A stretch of 64,000 nucleotides of DNA from Zoogloea sp021286885 (GCF_041915215.1 NZ_JAYSBV010000003.1), one strand, 5' to 3'. Positions 1 through 8,284 are shown, counted from the first letter of the stretch. A program made the numbers and translations. Notes: generated by a model from the sequence alone, not told the origin.

Positions 1-342
1 GGCGAGGGATTCCCGGCGTCGGTTGAGAATGTGCCAGGCGTCCACGCCCTGTTGGGCCAGCCAGTGGTCCAGCCCGCCCAGGTGGATGATGGGGTGGGTG
101 TGGGAAAGCTCGGCCAGGGTGTCGATCAGCACGCCTGCTGGGCAGGTGGCGGGCGGGTCGTGGCGCAGGGATTGGGGGTGGGCGGCTTGCAACTGGGCGA
201 TGAGCCCGTCCCGGTAGGCGGGGGCGGTATAGCCGGCCAGGATCAGTTGAAAGCCCTGCTCCCGGGCGAGCAGCCTTTGCAGGCGCAGAAAGTCGCCGCT
301 GTGGCGCGGGTCCAGGGCCAGGGCTGCAGGGGGCGTGCTCAT
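1..342 (-). CDS. Partial gene coupled to upstream P-loop ATPase (possible effector/sensor subunit of a STAND-like pair)
   Basis: The reading frame opens at ATG 342-340 and runs off the left edge, so only the first 114 residues are visible. Its start overlaps the stop of the ATPase gene upstream by four bases (ATGA), which indicates translational coupling. The visible part has alternating hydrophobic strands (for example FQLILAGY and PIIHLGGLDHW) and ends in WHILNRRRESLA. From memory, a similar L-N-x-R-R-E-x-L segment occurs in TPR- or caspase-linked NTPase proteins, often just before a region that comments on whether the ATPase part binds. I do not recognise a named family, and the C-terminal part that would decide the function is missing. 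Confidence 0.7.
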   Translation of the reverse strand, partial: MSTPPAALALDPRHSGDFLRLQRLLAREQGFQLILAGYTAPAYRDGLIAQLQAAHPQSLRHDPPATCPAGVLIDTLAELSHTHPIIHLGGLDHWLAQQGVDAWHILNRRRESLA

Positions 343-1664
343 GGGGTGGCTGCGGGTTTGGGATAGCCGGGGAGCGCCCGCACGGCCGGGTGGGTCTGCC
401 ACCAGTAGCCGTTGTATTCAAGCAGCACCAGGTCGTATAGCAGGCGCCGGGTTTGTTCAGTGTTGGGGGTGTCTTCCTTGGGGCCCTGGTCGATGCTGGC
501 GAGCACGGGCCAGTCTTCCGGTTGCACCAGGCGGCGGTATTCGTTGCTGAGCAGGCGGGCGGCGGTTTCGGCCACGCTGCGGGTGATGGGCCCCTCATCC
601 AGCTGCTGAAAGCACAGTTTGATGAGCCGGAGCAGATCCCGGGGGTGGCCCCCCGAGTGGGCAATCAGCACATCCAGGGTATCGGGGTGGTCGAAGCCTT
701 CGGCAGGCAGGCGGCGGTGGACAAATTCGCGCAGCTGCGCCCAGGCGGCAGGAATCCGGCTGCTCGGGTCGGTGCTGACCGGGGCGCCCTTTTCGCCCAG
801 TTTGATCATGGGGAGCCGGAAAACCGCATCAAAATTCTGGCTGACCTGGCCCTGTTCATTGAGCACGCTGATGGGAGCGCAGTAGATGCAATTGGCCTGG
901 AGCAGCCGCATCTGGTGGATGTCTTGAATGAAAAAGGCGCAGGCCTCATCTGCACTCAGCCGGTCGGTGCCATCCACCACAAACAGCACGCCCTGGCCCT
1001 TGTGCTGGGCCGCCACTTCTTCTTCAAGCTTGGCCAGTAGGGCGTTGAAGTGCTTGGCGAGAGCGCTGAAGCTGTTGCGCACGCTTTCGCGGATTTCGGT
1101 CTTGTGGGTGGTGTTGTCCCGAATGGCGGTGCGCAAGCTGGCAAACAGCTTGGAAATGAAGGGCAGTTCTGCCTTGAGCTCCAGTCCTGCCTGGAGTTCG
1201 GCACTCTGGCTGCGTTCCAGACTGGTGCTCTGGGTGATTTGCTTGAACCAGTCCCGCAGGGGGGTCAGGAACACCGGAGGGATTTCCAGCCCGGCCAAGT
1301 CGGCAGCTTCCAGCAGGCCCTCGGCCATGCTCAGGGCCAGGTCGGCGTATTGCAGGTTGTTGATGTCCAGGCTTTTGAGCGCGTCGATCTGGACTACAAA
1401 GTAAGCCTCGGGGCCTTCCAGTTGCCGGGCGATTTCTCGTAGCTCGGTACTTTTGCCGCACCCCCGGTGGCCGCCAAACAGCACGCAATAGCTTTGCACG
1501 GGCTCTTGCAGCACGCCCCTGCCCACCTGAAATCCAAACTCGCGCAGCAAGCGCCCCCGGTGGTATTCGCCCCGGGCGGCGTTCAGATCCACCAAAAAGG
1601 GGTGGCCGGGGTCCAGAGGGGTATCAAGGGCAAAGTTTTTCTTGTAGTTCCAGATGTCCAGCAT
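339..1664 (-). CDS. P-loop ATPase, STAND/AAA-like, 441 aa
   Basis: This is a predicted cytoplasmic ATPase. Walker A is GGHRGCGKST at residues 64-73, following a strand (YCVLFGG). A Walker B-like segment GVLFVVDGTDRL lies near the middle, followed by a sensor-like region (NCIYCAPISVLN) and an HSGGHPRDLLRLIKLC segment that resembles the helical region after the core of STAND/ORC-type AAA proteins. There is no signal peptide or membrane segment. It is followed with a four-base overlap by the partial gene at 1-342, so the two probably form one complex. ATPases like this, paired with a second subunit, are common in conflict or signalling systems, but no effector domain is visible here, so the biological role is inference. 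Confidence 0.75.
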   Translation of the reverse strand: MLDIWNYKKNFALDTPLDPGHPFLVDLNAARGEYHRGRLLREFGFQVGRGVLQEPVQSYCVLFGGHRGCGKSTELREIARQLEGPEAYFVVQIDALKSLDINNLQYADLALSMAEGLLEAADLAGLEIPPVFLTPLRDWFKQITQSTSLERSQSAELQAGLELKAELPFISKLFASLRTAIRDNTTHKTEIRESVRNSFSALAKHFNALLAKLEEEVAAQHKGQGVLFVVDGTDRLSADEACAFFIQDIHQMRLLQANCIYCAPISVLNEQGQVSQNFDAVFRLPMIKLGEKGAPVSTDPSSRIPAAWAQLREFVHRRLPAEGFDHPDTLDVLIAHSGGHPRDLLRLIKLCFQQLDEGPITRSVAETAARLLSNEYRRLVQPEDWPVLASIDQGPKEDTPNTEQTRRLLYDLVLLEYNGYWWQTHPAVRALPGYPKPAATP

Positions 1665-1740
1665 GGTGTGTCACTTGGCAGGCAGGCGTGCAGATGGGCG
1701 GAGTTTAGCCTAACTCCGCCTGCCCGGCGCCGGCGGGCCT

Positions 1741-2319
1741 TTATGGCTTCGGTGCCGGCGGTTTGCCGCCCGGTGTGCCCGGGCCGCCGGGGGGCATGCC
1801 CCGGGGTTCGATGATGTAGGGCAGGCGGGTGTCCAGGGCGGTGGCCTGGGGTGGGGTGAGGGCTTGGTAGAGGCGAAGGGTGGCGTCGTCCACATCTTCC
1901 AGGGCGGTGAGCCGGTTGCGGGCGGTGTCGAGCACCTGGTTCAGATAGGCGGCGCCGGGCTGGGGGCGGCCCTGGGCGATGCGCAGGCCCCGGTTGCGTT
2001 CGCGCTGCACATCCCGGGCGTAGGCGAGGCTGCGGGCTTTGAAGTTTTGCCACAGGCCCTGCTGGGGTGGGGCGAGCTGGAGTTCGTCTTGGAGCAGGTC
2101 GAGCTGGTAGGCGATCTGTTCGGGGCTGGCGGGGTCGGGCATTTCGTGGCGCTCGTTGGCCTTGCCCTGGCTTTCGCTGCGCGGGCCGCGTCCGCCTCCC
2201 GGCGGGCCGTCGCCCATGCCACCTCCCATCCCGCCCATGCTGCCGCCAAATTGGGCGTGGGCGCTGGTGAGGGCGAGGGTGGCGAGGAGGGCGGGCAGGG
2301 TACGGTAAAGGGGGCGCAT
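1741..2319 (-). CDS. Spy/CpxP-like periplasmic protein, 192 aa
   Basis: A signal peptide occupies residues 1-22 (MRPLYRTLPALLATLALTSAHA with an AHA cleavage site), so the protein should be periplasmic. A Gly/Met/Pro-rich linker (FGGSMGGMGGGMG) follows, then a helical region with charged, Gln-rich segments, and LTPPQATAL near residue 160, which fits the LTxxQ motif of the Spy/CpxP family of envelope chaperones and metal-stress sensors. The tail is again Pro/Gly-rich. The length is close to the family's usual 150-200 residues. The gene stands alone between the ATPase gene and the divergent exonuclease gene. Family assignment is moderate because the sequence is low in complexity at both ends. 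Confidence 0.65.
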   Translation of the reverse strand: MRPLYRTLPALLATLALTSAHAQFGGSMGGMGGGMGDGPPGGGRGPRSESQGKANERHEMPDPASPEQIAYQLDLLQDELQLAPPQQGLWQNFKARSLAYARDVQRERNRGLRIAQGRPQPGAAYLNQVLDTARNRLTALEDVDDATLRLYQALTPPQATALDTRLPYIIEPRGMPPGGPGTPGGKPPAPKP

Positions 2320-2340
2320 GGTGGCTGGGGGTGAATATCG

Positions 2341-2350
2341 ATCAGCTGAT
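2341..2350. promoter_or_regulatory. Perfect 10-bp palindrome in the divergent promoter region
   Basis: ATCAGCTGAT reads the same on both strands and lies 22 bases upstream of the Spy-like gene, inside the 239-base divergent intergenic region (2320-2558). It could be a regulator site. Nothing else certain is visible in this stretch. Confidence 0.25.
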
Positions 2351-2558
2351 TATCCCGGGTGCGCGGGGTGCCCGGAGGGTGCGGCAATGAATGCTTGCGA
2401 AGGATGGAGAGGGCTTGAACGGGCTTCACGGTGCTTGGCAGAGTAGGGCTTTTTGTTGCACTTTCTGACACGAATCACGGTTTGGGTGTAGGGGAATGTC
2501 GTATTTTGCAAGGGTGTCGGTGCAGATGCCGGCGTATGGGCATGCTGCGGGGGCCGGG

Positions 2559-3125
2559 ATGGATGAGATTTATGTGAGTGTTGATATCGAAACCGATGGC
2601 CCCATCCCGGGTCTGCATTCGATGCTGAGCCTGGGGGCGGCTGCCTTTGGGCGTGACGGGCGGTTGATGGGCTGTTTTTCCGCCAATCTGCAAACGCTGC
2701 CCGGCATGAGTCAGGATGTGCGCACCATGGCCTGGTGGGCAACCCAGCCGGAGGCCTGGGCGGCGTGTCGGGAAGCGCCCGAGCCGCCTGAGTTGGTGAT
2801 GCCACGCTTTGTGGCGTGGTTGAAGGACTTGCCGGGGCGCCCCCTGTGTGTGGCCTATCCGGCGGCGTTTGACTTTCCGTTCATTCAGTTTTATCTGAAC
2901 GAGTTTGCCGGGGAAAATCCGTTTGGTTACGGGGTGATCGATATCCGTAGCCATGCGATGGGTTTGCTGGGCTGCGATTATCGGGATACCCGCAAGGAGC
3001 GCTTGCCTGCTGGCTGGCTGGAGCCCTTGGCCCATACCCATGTGGCGCTGGATGATGCGCTGGAGCAAGGGCGGCTGTTCTGCACTATGCTATCGTGCTT
3101 GCCAGGGCGCTCGGAAAGGTCGTAA
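2559..3125 (+). CDS. DnaQ-fold (DEDD) 3'-5' exonuclease, 188 aa
   Basis: The protein carries the three exonuclease motifs of the RNase T/DnaQ superfamily: Exo I as VDIETDG near the N-terminus, Exo II as YPAAFDFPF in the middle, and Exo III as HVALDDALEQ near the C-terminus, giving the acidic residues and the histidine of a DEDDh enzyme. An upstream in-frame ATG at 2496 exists, but the start at 2559 places Exo I at residues 5-11, as is usual, and has a GGGGCCGGG stretch just before it. It is a stand-alone nuclease domain of usual length, probably acting on DNA or RNA ends; the physiological substrate cannot be read from the sequence. Confidence 0.8.
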   Translation: MDEIYVSVDIETDGPIPGLHSMLSLGAAAFGRDGRLMGCFSANLQTLPGMSQDVRTMAWWATQPEAWAACREAPEPPELVMPRFVAWLKDLPGRPLCVAYPAAFDFPFIQFYLNEFAGENPFGYGVIDIRSHAMGLLGCDYRDTRKERLPAGWLEPLAHTHVALDDALEQGRLFCTMLSCLPGRSERS

Positions 3126-3220
3126 AAAATCTCAAGTTTGGCGGTTTTTGGCCGTTATTCAAGCTGATTCCGGGTGACGACCGCCCGTCATGCATCAACA
3201 ATTCTGGACATTGCAATTTC

Positions 3221-4921
3221 ATGCCCGACGCCATGAATACCAAAGGAATGCGTTCTCGCTTCAGGCTTTTCATTCCCATCATCGCACTGGTGCTGGCCCT
3301 GCTGGTGCTGGTGTGGTCTGCGGTGTTGTACAAGGCCCATTCTGAAGAAGAGCTGGTGATTCAGTCAGTCAACAAGGTGAATCTCAACCTCGCCCGGGCT
3401 TTTGAGGAGCACACCATCCGCACCATCAAGAGTGTGGATCAGGCGGTGCTCTTTCTGAAGTTTCAGTACGAAAAATACGGCGACAAGGTGAATGTGGTCG
3501 AGTTCGTGCGGGAAGGGATGATCATCAGCAGCATCTTCAACCAGTTGGGGGTGGTGGATGAACATGGAATGTATATTCTGAGCAATCTACCCAATCACAA
3601 GGTGATTGATCTTTCCGACCGGGAGCACTTCCGGGTGCACATCGCGAAGGATACGAACCAGCTTTACGTGAGCAAGCCGGTGCTGGGGCGGGCCTCGGGC
3701 AAGTGGTCCATCCAGATGACCCGCCGCATCAACAAGCCCGATGGCAGCTTTGGTGGTGTGGTGGTGATTTCCGTCGATCCGTTTTATTTCTCGAACTTTT
3801 ATAGCGGTGTGGAACTGGGGCAGACCGGCGTGGTGAGCCTTGTGGGGCGGGATGGCATTGTCCGGGCCCGTAGGGCGGGTGAAGACAAAACCGTGGGGCA
3901 GAATGTATCCAATTCGCCCCTGATGGAGTTGGTTCAGCGTATCGGCTTTGGCAGTTATCGAACGGTTAGTCTGGCAGATCAGGTGCGGCGCTTTTACAGT
4001 TACCGGGCCTTGGAAGAGTATCCCTTGGTGGTGGCCGTGGGGGTGGGTGAAGAAGAGGCCCTGGCGCCTTTTCGGGAGCGGCGCACGGGTTATCTGATGT
4101 ATGCCGGGGGCGTGAGCGTGGTGGTGGTGCTGTTTGGCTGCCTGGCGATTTTTCTGCTCAACCGCCAGTTTGATATTGCCGATGCCTTGCGCGAGAGTCG
4201 AATCAAGGCTGAGTCTGCCAACCGGATGAAGTCCGAGTTTCTGGCGTCCATGTCCCACGAACTGCGTACGCCGCTGAACGGTATTCTCGGCTATGCCGAA
4301 TTCCTGCGGGACAACAGCGATGGAGAAAACCAGGAGTTTGCCGGGATCATTCTGGAGAGTGGCAATCATCTGCTGGATCTGGTGAATTCCATTCTTGATC
4401 TGGCCAAGATCGAGGCCGGCAAAATGGAAATCATGCCCCGTTCGGAGGCGCTGGTGCCTTTGTTTGAGCGCATCGTGCGCGTCCATCTGCCCCATGCCCA
4501 GGCTAAGGGCCTCAAACTGGTGTTTGATCCGGCTCCGGGTTTGCCCGGCCAGTTTCTATGCGATGCAACGCGCCTGGAGCAGGTGCTCAATAACCTGATT
4601 AACAACGCGATCAAATTTACCGATGTGGGCGAGGTGCGCCTGGCCCTGAGCCAGGAGCGCCAGCATCTGATTGTTCGTGTAAAGGACACCGGCTGCGGCA
4701 TCCCTGAGGACATGCAGGCCCATGTTTTTGAACGGTTTCAGCAAGCAGGCGACCATTTCCTGACCCGCAAGCATCAAGGAACGGGCCTGGGCTTGGCGCT
4801 GGTGAGCGAGCTGGTGCGTTTGATGGGGGGCGCGGTCAGTCTCAAGTCTGCGCCGGGCGAGGGGTGCGAGTTTTGCGTGAGTCTCCCCCTGCAGCCGGTG
4901 CCAGGGGGGGCAGGGGCATGA
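3221..4921 (+). CDS. Membrane sensor histidine kinase with periplasmic PDC/dCache domain
   Basis: Read from ATG 3221 the protein has 566 residues. A first membrane helix lies at about 15-37 (LFIPIIALVLALLVLVWSAV), then a periplasmic region of the PDC/dCache type (LSDREHFRVH, SKPVLGRASGKWSI, GGVVVISVDP), a second helix near 290-315, a dimerisation box with the phospho-accepting histidine at about H346 (SMSHELRTPLNG), and an ATPase domain with N box (NNLINNAIKFT), G1 (DTGCGIP) and G2 (GTGLGLALV). ATG 3233 is another possible start; neither has a strong ribosome site. The gene overlaps the following receiver gene by four bases, so the two form a phosphorelay pair. The signal is unknown; such domains often bind small organic acids. 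Confidence 0.85.
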   Translation: MPDAMNTKGMRSRFRLFIPIIALVLALLVLVWSAVLYKAHSEEELVIQSVNKVNLNLARAFEEHTIRTIKSVDQAVLFLKFQYEKYGDKVNVVEFVREGMIISSIFNQLGVVDEHGMYILSNLPNHKVIDLSDREHFRVHIAKDTNQLYVSKPVLGRASGKWSIQMTRRINKPDGSFGGVVVISVDPFYFSNFYSGVELGQTGVVSLVGRDGIVRARRAGEDKTVGQNVSNSPLMELVQRIGFGSYRTVSLADQVRRFYSYRALEEYPLVVAVGVGEEEALAPFRERRTGYLMYAGGVSVVVVLFGCLAIFLLNRQFDIADALRESRIKAESANRMKSEFLASMSHELRTPLNGILGYAEFLRDNSDGENQEFAGIILESGNHLLDLVNSILDLAKIEAGKMEIMPRSEALVPLFERIVRVHLPHAQAKGLKLVFDPAPGLPGQFLCDATRLEQVLNNLINNAIKFTDVGEVRLALSQERQHLIVRVKDTGCGIPEDMQAHVFERFQQAGDHFLTRKHQGTGLGLALVSELVRLMGGAVSLKSAPGEGCEFCVSLPLQPVPGGAGA

Positions 4922-5286
4922 AGGGCATGAAGGTATTGATTGTGGATGATCAGAAGGTGAATCGCACCTTGCCCAGCGCCCTGCTACGCCAGGCGGGCTG
5001 CGACGTGTTTGAGCTGGAAACCGGCGAGGAAGTCCTGCCTTTCCTGAACCTGCATCAGGTAGACGCGATCTTGCTCGACATCAGCATGCCAGGCATCAGC
5101 GGTACCGAGGTGTGCCGTTTGCTGCGCCGAGAGTCCCGCTTTGATGGGGTGCATGTGGTGGCTTACACGGCCCATGCGCTGCTGAGCGAACGGGACGAGA
5201 TTTTGGCTGCGGGCTTCAACGAAATGCTGCTCAAGCCCATCAACCGCCAGCGTCTGTATGCAGCCCTCGGCTTGCCTGCTGATTAG
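4918..5286 (+). CDS. Stand-alone response regulator receiver (CheY-like), 122 aa
   Basis: The start ATG 4918 overlaps the kinase stop (ATGA). The protein is a single receiver domain with the acidic pair D10-D11 (VLIVDD), the phosphorylated aspartate at D54 (ILLDISMPG), a conserved T after strand 4 (VVAYTAHAL) and the lysine at K106 (LLKP). There is no DNA-binding or enzymatic output domain, so it either acts by protein contact like CheY or passes phosphate on to a partner elsewhere. The kinase in front lacks its own receiver, so this separate gene supplies the missing hybrid module. An alternative start at 4927 would trim three residues. Confidence 0.9.
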   Translation: MKGMKVLIVDDQKVNRTLPSALLRQAGCDVFELETGEEVLPFLNLHQVDAILLDISMPGISGTEVCRLLRRESRFDGVHVVAYTAHALLSERDEILAAGFNEMLLKPINRQRLYAALGLPAD

Positions 5287-5319
5287 CGTGGCTGCAGCGT
5301 TTGAGTTCGTTTGAGCCCC

Positions 5320-6498
5320 TTAGCGCCCGTCCTGGGCCGGCAGCCCCACCCAGCGCCGTAGCAACACCAGCGCTAACAGGGCGAGGGCGGCGGAGCTGCC
5401 AAAGGCGGCCAGGGGGCTCCAGGCTTCCCACAGGCTGCCGAACAGGAGCGAGGCCGGTAGCAGGCTGAGCCCACTCACCAGATGAAACCAGCCAAAGCCG
5501 GTGCCGAGCTGTTCCCGGGGGAGCAGATCGGCCACCAGGGCTTTTTCGGCACCTTCGGTGGCGGCCATGAACAGGCCGTAGAAGCCAAACAGGGCCCACA
5601 TCATCCAGCCTTCACCTGCCAGCCCCAGCAGCAGGTAAAAAAGCGCATACACCGCCCAGCCCAGGCTGATCAGGCGCCGCCGCCCGACCCGGTCTGAAAG
5701 GGCCGAAAGGGGCGTTGCAAACACGGCGGCCACCAGCGACACCACCGCCCACAGCAGCGGAATCTGGTAATCCGCCATGCCCGCATCCTTGGCCTTGAGC
5801 AGCAGGAACATGTTGGAGGCGTTGCCCAGGGTAAACACCCCCAGCACCACCAGATAACGGCGGAAGGCTGGCGGCAGGGCGCCTGGGCGCCAGTCGGGGC
5901 GCGGGGCGCTCGGGCGGGGCGGGGCCGGTTCTTCTTTAATCAGCAGGGTGAGCAGCACCGCCAGCACGCTGCCCACGCTCGCCCACCAGAAAATCTGATC
6001 GAGAGGCGTCTGGTGGGCCAGCAGGGCGGCGGCCAGCAGGGGGCCGACCACCGAGCCCGCGTTGTCGCAGGCCCGATGCAGCCCGTAGGCCAGGCCCCGC
6101 TGGTGGGCGGGCACCGAGGCGCCCAAAAGTGCATCCCGAGGAGCGCTGCGCAGGCCCTTGCCGATCCGGTCGGCAAAGCGCAGCACCAGCACCACTGGCC
6201 AGCTGGCGGCCAGGGCCAGCAAGGGGCGCGAGAGCCCCGCCACTGCGTAGCCCGCCACGATCCAGGGCTTGCTGCGCCGCATCCGGTCTGCCCCGATGCC
6301 CGAGGCCAGCTTGAGCAGGCTGCCGGTGGCTTCGGCGATCCCTTCGATCAGGCCCAGCACCCGGGGCCCCGCCATCAGCACGGAGGCCAAATACAGGGGC
6401 AGGATGGGGTAGATCAACTCCCCGGCGGTGTCGTTGAAGAAGCTGACCAGCCCCAGCAGCCAGACGCTGCGGGGCAGGGAGGCGAGGGCGGTGCGCAT
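5320..6498 (-). CDS. MFS transporter, 392 aa
   Basis: About 12 hydrophobic helices and a typical N-terminal MFS signature (FNDTAGELIYPILPLYLASV) identify a major facilitator superfamily permease of the inner membrane. An RxxKGLRSAPRDALL loop follows helix 4 (DRIGKGLRSAPRDALL). The start chosen is ATG 6498; the open frame continues upstream, but that part is the antisense shadow of the regulator gene at 6536-6943. The gene begins 38 bases downstream of the HxlR gene on the same strand and may be co-transcribed with it. The substrate is unknown; drug or small-metabolite export would suit the family. Confidence 0.85.
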   Translation of the reverse strand: MRTALASLPRSVWLLGLVSFFNDTAGELIYPILPLYLASVLMAGPRVLGLIEGIAEATGSLLKLASGIGADRMRRSKPWIVAGYAVAGLSRPLLALAASWPVVLVLRFADRIGKGLRSAPRDALLGASVPAHQRGLAYGLHRACDNAGSVVGPLLAAALLAHQTPLDQIFWWASVGSVLAVLLTLLIKEEPAPPRPSAPRPDWRPGALPPAFRRYLVVLGVFTLGNASNMFLLLKAKDAGMADYQIPLLWAVVSLVAAVFATPLSALSDRVGRRRLISLGWAVYALFYLLLGLAGEGWMMWALFGFYGLFMAATEGAEKALVADLLPREQLGTGFGWFHLVSGLSLLPASLLFGSLWEAWSPLAAFGSSAALALLALVLLRRWVGLPAQDGR

Positions 6499-6535
6499 GG
6501 GCAGGTTCCAGGTTTCGGGAGCGTTCAGCAGAAAT

Positions 6536-6943
6536 TCAGGGGGCGCTGCGGTTGGGGCGGGCGGCGAGGATGCTCGGGAGCCGGGTTTCGATCCAGCCCA
6601 CCAGGCTTTCCACCTGGCGCCCGGCCTCCACCCCCAGGGGGGTGAGCCGGTACTCCACATGGGGTGGCACCACCGGGTAGGAAATGCGCTCCACGAAGCC
6701 GTCGTGCTCCAGGGTTTGCAGGGTCTGGGCGAGCATTTTTTCGCTGATCCCGCCCACCTTGCGGCGCAGTTCGCTGAAGCGGTGGGTGCCATTGAGCAGG
6801 GTCGCCAGGAGCAGCACCGCCCAGCGGCTGGTGAGGTGGGTCAGGATTTCCCGGGAAGGGCAGTCGGTGCTGAACACGTCGCCCCGCTCGATGCGGGCCG
6901 ACAGACTGGGCAAGCCCAGATTTTGGTGGTTGGAAGCATTCAT
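6536..6943 (-). CDS. HxlR-family transcriptional regulator (YtfH/QorR type), 135 aa
   Basis: The protein is a winged helix of the HxlR type: STDCPSREIL-THLTSRWAVLLLATLL, FSELRRKVGGISEKMLAQTLQTLEHDGFVER and the wing VEYRLTPLG. A single cysteine precedes the first helix (C28, in TDCPS), the position used for redox or quinone sensing in characterised relatives such as YodB, HypR and QorR. It is divergent from the quinone reductase gene at 7089, the same arrangement as ytfH/ytfG in E. coli. Likely a repressor of that gene and of itself, inactivated by electrophiles or quinones; the sensing role is inferred from family knowledge. Confidence 0.9.
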   Translation of the reverse strand: MNASNHQNLGLPSLSARIERGDVFSTDCPSREILTHLTSRWAVLLLATLLNGTHRFSELRRKVGGISEKMLAQTLQTLEHDGFVERISYPVVPPHVEYRLTPLGVEAGRQVESLVGWIETRLPSILAARPNRSAP

Positions 6944-6945
6944 GG

Positions 6946-6977
6946 GTACTTACCTTTTTGTGCGTACTTACAAAAAG
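6946..6977. promoter_or_regulatory. Operator-like repeat for the HxlR regulator
   Basis: Just upstream of the regulator's ATG lies a perfect inverted repeat, CTTTTTGT (6954-6961) and ACAAAAAG (6970-6977), separated by 8 bases. Overlapping it is a direct repeat GTACTTAC at 6946-6953 and 6964-6971, 18 bases apart. The position between the two divergent genes and the symmetry suggest binding by the dimeric HxlR regulator. Confidence 0.6.
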
Positions 6978-7088
6978 TTAGCGTGGGGCGTATCGTACCA
7001 GCACTGATTCGCTGCGCAGCGGACTTTTTCTCCCAAGGCTTGTTTCGCCGCAAGCCACTCAACACCAAACACAAAAGGACGCTGAATC

Positions 7089-7943
7089 ATGATCGTCATT
7101 ACCGGGGCCAATGGCCAACTGGGTTCCCTCGTCATCGACACCCTGCTCAAGTCCGTGCCTGCCAGCCAGATCGTGGCGGCGGTGCGCACCCCCGCCAAGG
7201 CTGCGGCCCTGGCAGCCCGGGGCGTGGAGGTGCGGGAGGCGGATTACGAACGCCCGGAAACCCTGCGCACCGCCTTTGCCGGCGCCAGCAAGCTGCTGCT
7301 GATTTCTTCGAGTGAAGTGGGCAAGCGCACCCCCCAGCATCAGGCGGTGATCGAAGCGGCCCAGGCGGCTGGCGTCCAGCTCCTAGCCTACACCAGCATT
7401 TTGCACGCCGATACCAGTCCCTTGCCCTTGGCCGCCGAGCATCTGGCCACCGAACAGCTGATCCAGGCTTCTGGCCTGCCGGCGGTGATCCTGCGTAACG
7501 GGTGGTACACCGAAAACTATCTGGCCAGCGTGCCCACCGCGCTCCAGTACGGCGCGCTGCTGGGGAGCGCGGGGGAAGGGCGCATCGCCTCCGCCACCCG
7601 GGCCGATTACGCCGCAGCGGCCGCCGCCGTGCTGCTGGCCGATAACCAGGCCGGGCGCGTCTACGAACTGGCGGGGGATGCGTCTTATACCCTGACCGAG
7701 CTGGCTGCGGCGATCACCCAGGCGAGCGGCACCCCGGTCAAGTACCAGGATCTGCCCCCGGCGGAGTTCAAGGGGGTGCTGCTGGGCGCCGGCTTGCCCG
7801 AAGGTCTGGCCGCGCTGCTGGCCGAATCGGATGAAGGCGCCTCCCGGGGCGGCTTGTTCGATGACGGCCACCAGCTCAGTACCCTGATCGGCCGCCCGAG
7901 CACCGATCTGGCGACTGCCCTGGGTGCAGCTTTGAGCCGCTGA
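7089..7943 (+). CDS. qorB: NAD(P)H:quinone oxidoreductase / NmrA-like SDR, 284 aa
   Basis: The N-terminus MIVITGANGQLGSLVIDTLL holds the GxxGxxG dinucleotide-binding motif, and the length and sequence pattern (AYTSILHADTSPLPLAAEHLATE, RNGWYTENY) match QorB/YtfG, an atypical short-chain dehydrogenase that reduces quinones with NADPH. It is cytoplasmic. It is divergent from an HxlR regulator, as in E. coli ytfG/ytfH, with an operator-like palindrome between them. An AGGACGCTGAATC stretch upstream gives a plausible ribosome site. The gene is followed by a strong hairpin at 7981-8018. Confidence 0.9.
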   Translation: MIVITGANGQLGSLVIDTLLKSVPASQIVAAVRTPAKAAALAARGVEVREADYERPETLRTAFAGASKLLLISSSEVGKRTPQHQAVIEAAQAAGVQLLAYTSILHADTSPLPLAAEHLATEQLIQASGLPAVILRNGWYTENYLASVPTALQYGALLGSAGEGRIASATRADYAAAAAAVLLADNQAGRVYELAGDASYTLTELAAAITQASGTPVKYQDLPPAEFKGVLLGAGLPEGLAALLAESDEGASRGGLFDDGHQLSTLIGRPSTDLATALGAALSR

Positions 7944-7980
7944 GTTCCTGCAGGCACCGCCGCCTCCAAAGCTTAAAAGC

Positions 7981-8018
7981 CAACGGCCCGCCCAGGCGTT
8001 TACCTGGGCGGGCCGTTG
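7981..8018. terminator. Strong 16-bp hairpin, bidirectional terminator
   Basis: CAACGGCCCGCCCAGG (7981-7996) pairs perfectly with 8003-8018 around a six-base loop. It separates the convergent quinone reductase gene and the tRNA-Leu gene. There is only a short T-rich tail, so it may act on both strands or protect the 3' ends. Confidence 0.7.
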
Positions 8019-8026
8019 TGTGTTCA

Positions 8027-8110
8027 TGGTGCGGACGAAGGGACTCGAACCCCCACGCCTAGGGCGCCAGAACCTAAATCTGGTGCGTCTACCAATTTCG
8101 CCACGTCCGC
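8027..8110 (-). tRNA. tRNA-Leu (anticodon UAG)
   Basis: Read on the minus strand, the acceptor stem GCGGACG (8110-8104) pairs with CGTCCGC, followed by a discriminator A and an encoded CCA (8029-8027). The anticodon arm CCAGA-TTTAGGT-TCTGG gives anticodon TAG, which reads CUA (and CUG). The TPsiC loop GGTTCGAGTCC is present, as is a long class II variable arm, typical of leucine tRNA. The gene is transcribed towards the terminator hairpin at 7981-8018. Confidence 0.97.
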
Positions 8111-8216
8111 GAACAAGGGGCGCATTGTAATGGCGGAAGCGGCGCTTTGCTACTGGTTTTTGATGATTCTGGCAGACGCATGGCCCCTGTCCTTGGCTGG
8201 TCGGGGCCATAAAGCA

Positions 8217-8252
8217 CAAATGCCACCTGCAGTAGGCTGCGGGTGGCATTTG
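8217..8252 (-). terminator. Hairpin downstream of rho
   Basis: CAAATGCCACC (8217-8227) and GGTGGCATTTG (8242-8252) form a perfect 11-bp stem 32 bases beyond the rho stop codon, with a further GCAG/CTGC pairing inside. It is the likely 3' end of the trxA-rho transcript, although no long U run follows. Confidence 0.65.
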
Positions 8253-8284
8253 AGATGGGGCAGGGGGTGATCTGAGTTAGATTA

